A DNA stretch of 64,000 nucleotides. Source: CAWEYO01 sp963813315 (GTDB lineage: Bacteria > Pseudomonadota > Alphaproteobacteria > Rhizobiales > Rhizobiaceae). The DNA is taken from NCBI GenBank assembly GCA_963813315.1, contig CAWEYO010000008.1, positions 1 through 64,000 on the forward strand, read 5' to 3'. This document shows positions 8,419 through 16,130 of the stretch, piece by piece. The stretch's first letter is position 1. Each line of letters opens with the position of its first letter. A program made the translations under genes and the position numbers. Below the pieces are notes generated by a model, which saw only the letters and a program-made list of their open reading frames with translations, was not told the DNA's origin and did not search any database.

Positions 8419-10709
8419 ATGATCAACAGTCCTGGCAACATTACAAGCACTATCCGAGGGACAGTGGCCACGTTGGCCGTGCTGTTCATCGTATTGCTTG
8501 GCCAGGGTGTGGCGGTCCAGGCCGACCCGATTTCTCGCCACGTTCTGGCCCTCTACGATAGCCAGTCTGAAAAGACGCCTGCCGATACGATGATCCATCT
8601 GCATATGGAGATGCCCTTCAACCATCTGGGCTTCATCGTAGATTTCCAGGATCTGCGCAGCGGACTGCCAGCCCCCGATGTTGTCGGCCAATATACTGCG
8701 GTCGTTACGTGGTTCACATACGAGGTTCCTGACCAGGCCGACTATCTATTCTGGGCGCGCAAGGTTGCAGAAACGAATGTGCCCTTCATCATCTTTGGCG
8801 GGATCGGCATGCCCGCAACGTCTCAAAATGTCGAGTTGCTCAATAATGTCCTCGAGCCCATGGGGATCGCATATACAACCAGCCATGTGGCGAGCACTCG
8901 CGGCACGAAGGATTGTCAAATCCAATTCCAACCTCATGGAGTACGAACGGCCGCTTGATGCGCTGCTTCCGAGCTATCCCATCATCCGACGAATTTCCGA
9001 ACAAGCGGGAGTGGCGCTCGAACTTGAAGCACCCAGCAGCGAGTTGGGCGCCAAAAGCGCCGTCGTGACTGCCGGCCCCGGCGGCGCGTTTGTCCCGGGC
9101 GAATTCGCCCTATACGTAGATCCGGCACTCAACAGGACGCAATGGCTTGTCAACCCCTTCGAGATAATCCGCAGCGTCCTCGGGAAAGGGCTGGTTCCTA
9201 TCCCCGATACGACGACTGTCTCGGGAAGGCGCCTGTATTTCAGCCATGTCGACGGCGATGGATGGAATGACAATGTCGATAACGATCCTGCCAGTCCGGC
9301 CGCAGAGGTTCTGCTGCGGGATCTGATTGAGCCCTACCCGGGCTTGCCGGTCACGGTGGGACCCATCGCAAGTGATTTGGACACGGATCTCGGCGGCGGA
9401 GAGAAAGCACAAGACATTGCCCGGCGAATTTTCGCCCTGCCGCAGGTCGAAATCGCGAGCCATACGAACACGGCTCCTCTCAATTGGGAGTTCTACGAGC
9501 ACTACGATCGCGCCGCAGAGGAGCGACTCATGCAAGGCGGTCCCTCGCCCCAGAAGGATGGTGTGCTGAGCACTATTGGCTATGCGTTTGGACTGATCCG
9601 ACCGCGCTCTGAAAAGGACGATATGCGCTCCCAGTACCTCTCGGGTGCGCGTGATTTGCCCCGCGCATTTCTGCGTGATGCCTTTTCGATCGACTCCGAA
9701 GTGGATCGCGCGGTGTCCGAAATGAACAGCTACGCTCCAAAGGGGAAGTCGGCGCGGATTTACCAATGGACTGGCGACGCGCGTCCATTCGAACAGGCAA
9801 TCGCGGCCACCAGACGGGCCGGACTGCGTAACATCAATGGCGGTGGGTCTCGGCTGGACGGGGACTATCCTTCAGTCGGTTATGTGGTGCCTATATCCAG
9901 GGTTGTCGGAAGCCAACGGCAGATTTACGCGATAGACGCAAACGAAAATACGTTCACAAACGAGTGGACGCGGAATTTCGGTGGCTTATCGAGCCTTCGG
10001 GAAACGATCGAGAATACCGAAAGCCCGCGCCGGCTGAAAGGAGTTGGTCTCTATTATCATGCTTATTCCGCCAAGAAGCAGGCCTCAGTAGGCGCTGTCC
10101 GAAGCATCCTGGACTGGGCGAAAGGGGCTTCGCTCGTGCCTATTACGGCTGCTGACTACGCGTCGATCGCCGATGGCTTCTTCAGCACGCGCATAGATCA
10201 GACGGCACCGCTGACCTGGCGCGTTTCCAATCGAGACGGCCTGAACACTGTTCGGTTCGATGATGCAGCCGGCTTCGAAGTGGATGTTTCCGAAAGCCAG
10301 GGCGTGCTCGGCGGCACCATGCACGAGGGATCTCTGTATCTGGCTTTGGACGGAGCAGTTGAGGATGCCATCGTGTCGCTGCGGCGGAAGCAGGAAGCCG
10401 GCGGCCTGGCGGTTGGTACGCAAGGCGCTATGCTCCACAGCGCTCGTTGGTTCGTTCGGGGGCTTCACCGTGACAGATGCGAATATACTTTCACCGCAAG
10501 CGGCTACGGTTCCAGTCAATTTGAATGGCGAAACCTGGAACCGGGGAAATATGTTGCGGAAGCGCGACGCGGATCCGATGTCGTATGGAAGGACAAGCCA
10601 GGAAATTGGAAGTGACGGCAAGCTACTGCTTGACGCTACCCTTTCCGGCATCACACCGTTAGACTTCAGGGTCGCATGCGGCTCCGCCTCTATGAGGCGG
10701 GCATCATGA
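8419..10709 (+). CDS. PelA deacetylase half: polysaccharide deacetylase-like periplasmic protein (two +1 frameshifts)
   Basis: The N-terminus has a membrane or signal segment (TVATLAVLFIVLLGQGVAVQA). A reductase-like region follows (about residues 40-160), then a NodB/CE18-type deacetylase region with YFSHVDGDGWNDN (about 275) and VEIASHTNTAPLNWEF (about 346). The family normally has H-x3-H in the second motif; here the second His position is Ala, so metal binding may be weakened. The C-terminal part (about 580-760) is beta-rich, like the PelA carbohydrate-binding tail. Two one-base gains interrupt it: G at 8911 (TRGTK then IVKSNSNLMEYERPLDAL) and A at 10610 (PGNW then SDGKLLLDATL). The second repair moves the stop to 10707-10709, giving a neat ATGA overlap with the next gene, which supports it. 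Repaired length is about 762 residues. Confidence 0.75.
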
Positions 10710-12133
10710 ACAAGACACCGATATTCGCAGCAATGTCATGCGCCATTGTTGCCAGCGCGGTCGGCTACTTTCTTGTTCCCGGGCCCCTTGAGCAGGTGAC
10801 CATGCTGATGCGCGACGGTAATGAGGCCGCCGCGCTGGTCAAGGCCGACTCATTGATCAGTTCAGGGCTGCGGGATCCCGGCCTTTTGATGCAGGATTTC
10901 ACGCTCAACGAGCGGTTTGGAAATCACGAACAAGCGATGGTCGCGCTTCGCGCCTACTTCGAGCTGCGGCCGAACGACGCTGACGCTTGGAGGAAGGTCG
11001 CCGCCACGTTTGCCGGTACGAAAAACCTGGAAGCGCATCTGGAAGCGCTCGAGAAGGTCGTGGGTCTCACACACGATGCCAACACTGTCGGCGAGCTCGC
11101 CAGACTCTATCGTTTGCATGCCCGGTTTGATGATGAAATGCGGATCTTCCGAAGCGTGGATCCCATTTCCCTCAAGGTGCCTGACGCCTTTCGATTTGCC
11201 ACCGCATTGTTAAGTCGAAACGAGGTTGCGGATGCCGTCAATATTCTGAGGCATCTTGATGAGCAGAAGAAGATTCGCTCCCAGGATCAGAAAGCGATGT
11301 TCTTCAGCGCTCTGGTCGAACAGCGAAATTTTGACGAGGGCGTTCAGCGTGCCCTTGCATGGCAATCCGATAAAGGCTCGGAAGCACTGACCGATGTCTT
11401 CATAGGATATTTGCTGCGCGCCGGCGCGGACGGGCCCGCGATGAGTCTTGCCCTGCAAGAAGATTGGCTCGCCAATCCCGCCAGGATGACCCGTGTTTCG
11501 CAGATCCTTGCCGACGAAGGGCGCCACGAGTTGCTGGAAGACCTGCTGACACGTTGGCTTGATCATGCGCGCGAACTTTCGGCCGACGACTTGGACTCAT
11601 ATCTTCGCGTAGTTGTGGATATCGGCCGTCAAAAAGGGCTGGACAGCGACCTATTCCGCCAATTCTTCCTGGACCTCGAGAAGCGAGGGTCCTTGGAAAT
11701 GAGGGCCGCCTTTCTTCAAGCAATATACAATCAATACGGGTATGTCGGAATAGCGCCGTATAGGTCGTATCTGGCTATGGATGTCTTGCGGGCGAGGCCA
11801 GTTACGGCTGCAAAAATTCTCATGCAGGAGCACAATGTCCTCCTTGCGCGGCGTTTTCTGCTGAGTGCAAATTTGTTCACGTTGCCGTCACTGGATCGAT
11901 CCGACTGGCTCGCCACAGCGCAATGGGTGCTGCCACCAGATGAGCTTGTCACCGAGCTTTCCCATCGCGTCGCATCGGGCAGCGTACCTGAAGAGATGAA
12001 GCGCGCATTCCTGGACATCGCAATGCGCCAAGGATCTGGGCCGCAACTGGCTGCGATTTGGTCTTCGTTCTTTAGACAGAACGAGAAAACGGCGAGCGAA
12101 CATCAAATGCCAATGGCCTATAGTGGCCTGTAG
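10706..12133 (+). CDS. PelB-like TPR protein lacking the outer-membrane barrel
   Basis: A 475-residue protein with one N-terminal membrane segment (PIFAAMSCAIVASAVGYFLV) followed by tandem helical repeats of TPR type, for example AMVALRAYFELRPNDADAWRKVAATFAGTKNLEAHLEALEKV written as two repeat units. Pseudomonas PelB is about 1190 residues: a TM, 19 TPRs that guide Pel and PelA, and a 16-strand outer-membrane porin. Here the protein ends after the helical part with no beta-rich region, so the porin is missing and none is encoded within this window. It starts in an ATGA overlap with the deacetylase gene. It could also be a general envelope TPR protein; placement argues for the PelB role. Confidence 0.65.
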   Translation: MNKTPIFAAMSCAIVASAVGYFLVPGPLEQVTMLMRDGNEAAALVKADSLISSGLRDPGLLMQDFTLNERFGNHEQAMVALRAYFELRPNDADAWRKVAATFAGTKNLEAHLEALEKVVGLTHDANTVGELARLYRLHARFDDEMRIFRSVDPISLKVPDAFRFATALLSRNEVADAVNILRHLDEQKKIRSQDQKAMFFSALVEQRNFDEGVQRALAWQSDKGSEALTDVFIGYLLRAGADGPAMSLALQEDWLANPARMTRVSQILADEGRHELLEDLLTRWLDHARELSADDLDSYLRVVVDIGRQKGLDSDLFRQFFLDLEKRGSLEMRAAFLQAIYNQYGYVGIAPYRSYLAMDVLRARPVTAAKILMQEHNVLLARRFLLSANLFTLPSLDRSDWLATAQWVLPPDELVTELSHRVASGSVPEEMKRAFLDIAMRQGSGPQLAAIWSSFFRQNEKTASEHQMPMAYSGL

Positions 12134-12178
12134 AACGGGATTACACGGATTGACGGCTCTTCGGGGCTCCTGCCCTTC

Positions 12179-13258
12179 CTACTCGTCGTGAGCGGACCAG
12201 CCATCCTTCATCGCGCTGTCGGTAAAGAGTGCGGATGTTGTGTCAGCTGTCAGCGCTTCACCAGCCTCCGACGGACGATTTCTCATCGCAAGTTGTGACT
12301 CCCAGGAGAGCGCATCGATAACAATTCGATCGAGATCATCATACTTCGGCGTCCAACCGAGTTCGCGTCGGGCACATGCCGAATCGGCAATTACGGCCGG
12401 GGCATCACCTTCACGGCGCGGAGCGATCCGAACCTCGAGATCCACACCTCGGACCCGACGCACGCTGTCGATCACTTCCAAGACGGAATAGCCATGACTG
12501 TAGCCGCAATTGGCGACGAGATTTCCACCTCCTGCGCGCAATCTCTGCAGAGCAAGCAGATGCGCGGCGGCGAGGTCGCTGACGTGAATATAGTCGCGGA
12601 TGCAGGTGCCGTCCGGCGTTGGGTAGTCATTTCCAAAGACATGTATCCGGGGGCGTTTTCCGAGCGCCGTTTCGCAGGCGACCTTGATGAGATGTGTAGC
12701 GCCGGGGGTCGACTGGCCGGCCCGGCCGCGTGGGTCCGCTCCAGAAACATTGAAATAGCGCAAGGCAGTATAGTGGAAGCTGTGGGCAGCTGCAGCATCG
12801 CGCAACATATATTCGGTCATCAGCTTTGACATACCATACGGCGACTGAGGCGACAGCGGCGCATTTTCGCGGACTGGCTCAAGTCCCGCACCGCCGTAGA
12901 CGGCTGCCGTTGAAGAAAAAATGAAATGTGGCACCTTCGCTTGTACAACCGCCTCCAGAAGAGACCTGGTCTTCGACGTGTTGTTCTCGTAGTAGCCTAA
13001 GGGATCGGCGACCGACTCCGGCACAACAATGGAGCCGGCAAAATGCATTACAGCATCGAAGGCGTGTTCGCGGAGGATCGACCTGACAAGCTGGATGTCG
13101 CCGACATCGCCGACGACCAGTTTCGCTTTTGGAGCCACAGCCCAAGCGAAACCGGTCGAAAGCCGGTCAAGGACAACGACTTCTTCGCCGGCCTCCAGCA
13201 ACTCCCATACCATGTGACTGCCGATATAGCCGGCACCGCCGGTCACTAGCACCGCCAT
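12179..13258 (-). CDS. galE: UDP-glucose/UDP-GlcNAc 4-epimerase (GalE/PelX-like)
   Basis: A 359-residue extended short-chain dehydrogenase with the NAD motif TGGAGYIGSH (residues 6-15), the catalytic Ser in FSSTAAVYG (about 115-123) and YGMSK (about 141-145). It interconverts UDP-Glc and UDP-Gal, and in many bacteria also the N-acetyl forms. The residue aligned with Tyr299 of E. coli GalE falls in DAPAVIAD and is small (Val), which leaves room for an N-acetyl group. Pel contains GalNAc, and some Pel loci carry the related epimerase PelX, so supply of UDP-GalNAc to the PelF-like enzyme is a reasonable inference. It is convergent with the pelB-like gene and has a C-terminal tail of about 30 residues beyond the core. 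Confidence 0.9.
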   Translation of the reverse strand: MAVLVTGGAGYIGSHMVWELLEAGEEVVVLDRLSTGFAWAVAPKAKLVVGDVGDIQLVRSILREHAFDAVMHFAGSIVVPESVADPLGYYENNTSKTRSLLEAVVQAKVPHFIFSSTAAVYGGAGLEPVRENAPLSPQSPYGMSKLMTEYMLRDAAAAHSFHYTALRYFNVSGADPRGRAGQSTPGATHLIKVACETALGKRPRIHVFGNDYPTPDGTCIRDYIHVSDLAAAHLLALQRLRAGGGNLVANCGYSHGYSVLEVIDSVRRVRGVDLEVRIAPRREGDAPAVIADSACARRELGWTPKYDDLDRIVIDALSWESQLAMRNRPSEAGEALTADTTSALFTDSAMKDGWSAHDE

Positions 13259-13431
13259 GGGGACACCAGCTTGGTCAAGCCGATAGGTTGCAGCTGACGG
13301 GCCTGAGAAGTCGTCAGCATCAAGTCAGCAGGATCTAGGGCGGTGGCTGCGCCGTCAGCCGTCCCAGTTGGCAAACCTTGCGACGCTTCTATCTGAAGGG
13401 GGCCTCTAAACATGGCCTATGTGTAAGCTGA

Positions 13432-13459
13432 TGACACTTGTTACTGTTGACAACTGTCA
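13432..13459. promoter_or_regulatory. 28 bp interrupted palindrome upstream of galE
   Basis: The outer arms TGACA and TGTCA and inner arms TTGT and ACAA are placed symmetrically about 13445/13446. The site lies about 175 bp upstream of the galE start, in DNA without genes, and could bind a dimeric regulator or simply be chance. There is no T-run, so it is not a terminator. Confidence 0.25.
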
Positions 13460-13525
13460 ATCGATATGTCGTTTCCGGGCTATCCAGTCGCCTGATGGCT
13501 GGCGCGGCATGAGAGTGCGCTGTGG

Positions 13526-13830
13526 TCACTCAACGGCGGCAGGATTGCGCGGCTGATCGACGTTCGCTCGTGCGATCACTGCTCTCACGGGTGGAGCGCC
13601 GAGCTTGCCGCTCAGGTCGCATAGGCCTCGCGGCGCATCGGCAGCGCCGAGTGTACGCGCCACCCTGCTCATGGCTTCCGGCTTAGTGGAGGCGTTGTAG
13701 GCCGCCGAGTGAGGGAGCACGATGGTATAGGTTTCGGCGTGCGGCGGTGGACAATCGCCATCGAGAAGGTGCCGAGGCAACGGCCGCACAGCCAGGCGCC
13801 GTATTGCGCGCCGGCGCGCGCCTCCAAGTT
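13526..13830 (-). pseudogene. Maleylacetate reductase fragment
   Basis: On the minus strand, AQYGAWLCGRCLGTFSMAIVH is followed in another frame by PHAETYTIVLPHSAAYNA, KPEAMSRVARTLGAADAPRG and LCDLSGKLGAP. This is the iron-alcohol-dehydrogenase-family maleylacetate reductase signature (ALYGAWLCGTCLG, LPHAETHTIVLPHA, APEAMARIARALG). The enzyme reduces maleylacetate to 3-oxoadipate in aromatic-ring breakdown. Only about 95 codons remain, with a frameshift and loss of sequence between the two pieces and no N-terminal or C-terminal domain. It is not functional. Confidence 0.7.
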
Positions 13831-13892
13831 GGCCGATCCCGAACGACCGCCGGCAGGCTCGCGGCTAGCGCCCTAATTCCCTCCTCCGGCTT

Positions 13893-14060
13893 TTCCACGT
13901 TGGCGCCGCAGCGCACGATGCCAGCGACCGCATCGTCTACAACAAGACGACCGGCGCGCTTAGCTACGACGCTGACGGTAAAGGCGGCGCCGCGGCCATG
14001 CAGTTCGCCACGCTCGGCACCGGGCTGGCGCTGACAGGCGCAGACTTCGTTGTGGTCTGA
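13893..14060 (+). pseudogene. C-terminal remnant of an RTX-type calcium-binding protein
   Basis: The frame reads FHVGAAAHDASDRIVYNK, TTGALSYDADGKGGAAAMQ and FATLGTGLALTGADFVVV, then TGA at 14058-14060. This is the standard tail of rhizobial hemolysin-type calcium-binding proteins and carries the C-terminal secretion signal region. Nothing upstream continues it; the sequence merges into the maleylacetate reductase fragment. A type I secretion ATPase starts 283 bp downstream, so this is probably what is left of its substrate gene or of a neighbour. Confidence 0.7.
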
Positions 14061-14066
14061 AGTGAG

Positions 14067-14102
14067 CCTGCCGCCGACGCCTTGGTCGACATCGGCGGCA
14101 GG
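14067..14102. terminator. GC-rich hairpin after the RTX remnant
   Basis: CCTGCCGCCGA and TCGGCGGCAGG form an 11 bp perfect stem with a 14-base loop, six bases after the RTX stop codon. There is no T-run. It is a plausible surviving terminator or mRNA-stabilising hairpin of the lost gene. The same arm sequence recurs at 14256-14279. Confidence 0.45.
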
Positions 14103-14255
14103 ACTGGACGGCAGGGTCGCACAAGGGGACAGTCCTTCCCGTCCACTCATGCGGTCAAGTTGGCTGCCAAGCGCAAGCAATTGGCGTTCAGAAGCAAGTC
14201 GTAGCACTGGCTAACGTAAGGTCAGATCACCAAATATCGGACGGCCAGTGCATGT

Positions 14256-14279
14256 CGGCGGCAGGGAATCCTGCCGCCG
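14256..14279. repeat. Second hairpin with the same arms (CGGCGGCAGG/CCTGCCGCCG)
   Basis: A 10 bp perfect stem around a GAAT loop, 65 bp before the type I secretion ATPase start. It reuses the arm sequence of the hairpin at 14067-14102, suggesting duplication of a terminator-like element or a shared protein or RNA site. A role in the leader of the secretion operon is possible. Confidence 0.4.
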
Positions 14280-14343
14280 ATTGTGCGTCTGAGCCACTGG
14301 CAAATACCATCGCTGCGGCAAGGCAAAGGATCGGGGACTTGAC

Positions 14344-16125
14344 ATGGTAGAATCGTCGTTTGCGGCAACAGCGCCGGGCAATGAGTTGAGGGCAGCGTTG
14401 CGGCATTGTGTCGGGGCGCTGGTTGGCGTCGGCATCTTTTCCGGCGTGGTCAACATCCTCGGCCTGACCGGCTCGCTCTACATGCTGCAGGTCTACGACC
14501 GCGTGCTGCCCTCGCAGAGTGTGCCGACGCTGGTCGGCATCACCATCATCATGCTCTGGCTCTATGCGGTCTACGGCCTGCTCGACTTCGTCCGCCTGCG
14601 GCTTTTGGTGCGCATCGGCAACACGCTCGACCGCAAGCTGCATGAGAAGGCCTTCGCCGCGTCGCTGCTTTTGCCGTTGCGGGCCGGCCACGAGGGCGCC
14701 CGCGTGCAGCCGATCCGCGACGTCGACCAGATCAGGAGCTTCGTCTCGGGAACCGGGCCGACCGCCTTCTTCGACCTGCCGTGGATCCCGTTCTACATGG
14801 TCATCATCTACATGCTGCATCCCTCGCTCGGCCTGCTGGCGACGTGCGGCGCCGTCGTCATCGTGGTTTTGACCCTGGTTGCGGAGCGTCTCGGACGCGC
14901 CCCGTCGAAGCGGGCGACCGAATCGGTGATCTCGCGCACCTCCTATGCCGAGGCCGGCCGCCGCAACGCCGAAGTCATCCGCGCCATGGGCCTCTCCAAC
15001 CGGTTCGGCAAGCTGTGGAGCGAGCAGAGCCTGCGCTTTCTCGCCGAGCAGCGGCGGGTCTCCGACGTCATCGGCGCCACCGGCGCGCTGTCGCGGACGC
15101 TGCGCATGGCGCTGCAGTCGCTGATGCTCGGGCTTGGCGCCTATCTGGTGATGTCCGGCGAGGCCTCGTCCGGCGTCATCATCGCCTCCTCCATCATGTT
15201 CGCCCGCGCGCTGGGTCCCGTCGACATCGCGATCGCCAACTGGCGCAGCTTCAATTCGGCCCGCCAGAGCTATGCGCAGCTTGCCAAGACGCTGAAGGCG
15301 GTTGCCGACCTCAGGCAGCCGATGGCGCTGCCGCGGCCCCGCCACACGCTCTCGGTCGAGACGCTGGCAGCCGCCGCACCCGGCCAGCAGAAGCCGCTCA
15401 TCCAGAACGTCAGCTTCGCGCTCGAAGCGGGCGCCGGGCTGGGCGTGATCGGGCCGAGCGCGTCGGGCAAGTCGACGCTGGTGCGCGCCATCGTCGGCGC
15501 CTGGCCGGCGCTGCGCGGCTGTGTGCGCCTCGACCAGGCGGCCCTCGACCAATGGGACGTCGAGGCGCTCGGGCGCGACATCGGCTATCTGCCGCAGGAC
15601 ATCGAACTGTTCGACGGCACGGTTGCCGAAAACATCTGCCGCTTCGACAAGGACGCCGATGCCAATGACATCCTCGCCGCGGCCAAGGCGGCCGGGGTGG
15701 ACCAGATGATCCTGCGCCTGCAGGACGGGTTCGGGACGCGGGTCGGCGTCGGCGGCACGGCGCTGTCGGCCGGACAGCGGCAGTTGGTCGGGCTGGCGCG
15801 GGCGCTCTACGGCGATCCGTTTTTGGTCGTGCTCGACGAACCCAACTCCAATCTCGACGCCGACGGCGACGTCGCGCTTGCCACCGCCATTCACGGTGTG
15901 CGCCAGCGCGGCGGCATCGTCATCGTGGTCGCGCACCGTCCTTCGGCGCTGGCCAATCTCGACCAGCTGCTGGTGATGGCGGGCGGCATGATGCAGGCAT
16001 TCGGCGCCAAGGACGAGGTGCTGGCCGGCGTCACCCGGCCCGCGGCTCAGGCTCATGCCCAGCCGGCGGCTCATGCGGCTGCACCGCAAACCTCGACTGT
16101 CGTTTCCCTCTCCAATCGAAAGTGA
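14344..16125 (+). CDS. Type I secretion ABC transporter, PrtD/HasD family
   Basis: A 593-residue half-transporter: a membrane domain (helices within about 20-310, including LTGSLYMLQVYDRVLPSQSVPTL written as one helix-flanking motif) then an ATPase domain with Walker A GPSASGKST (about 372-380), signature LSAGQRQL (about 475) and Walker B FLVVLDEPNSNLD (about 495). The inner-membrane component of type I secretion powers one-step export of RTX proteins with an HlyD partner and an outer-membrane TolC. There is no N-terminal peptidase domain, so no bacteriocin-type leader cleavage. The adaptor gene follows within 10 bp; no TolC gene is nearby. Base composition is visibly more GC-rich than in the pel-like genes, suggesting a different history. 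A long open frame on the opposite strand is a shadow of this GC-rich gene. Confidence 0.9.
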   Translation: MVESSFAATAPGNELRAALRHCVGALVGVGIFSGVVNILGLTGSLYMLQVYDRVLPSQSVPTLVGITIIMLWLYAVYGLLDFVRLRLLVRIGNTLDRKLHEKAFAASLLLPLRAGHEGARVQPIRDVDQIRSFVSGTGPTAFFDLPWIPFYMVIIYMLHPSLGLLATCGAVVIVVLTLVAERLGRAPSKRATESVISRTSYAEAGRRNAEVIRAMGLSNRFGKLWSEQSLRFLAEQRRVSDVIGATGALSRTLRMALQSLMLGLGAYLVMSGEASSGVIIASSIMFARALGPVDIAIANWRSFNSARQSYAQLAKTLKAVADLRQPMALPRPRHTLSVETLAAAAPGQQKPLIQNVSFALEAGAGLGVIGPSASGKSTLVRAIVGAWPALRGCVRLDQAALDQWDVEALGRDIGYLPQDIELFDGTVAENICRFDKDADANDILAAAKAAGVDQMILRLQDGFGTRVGVGGTALSAGQRQLVGLARALYGDPFLVVLDEPNSNLDADGDVALATAIHGVRQRGGIVIVVAHRPSALANLDQLLVMAGGMMQAFGAKDEVLAGVTRPAAQAHAQPAAHAAAPQTSTVVSLSNRK

Positions 16126-16130
16126 CCCCA

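Noticed and set aside
2395..10610. Programmed +1 frameshifting as the reason for the breaks in the pel-like genes
   Set aside because: The bases around the shift points share no slippery codon, stop codon or stimulatory pattern. Sequence error or mutation explains them better.
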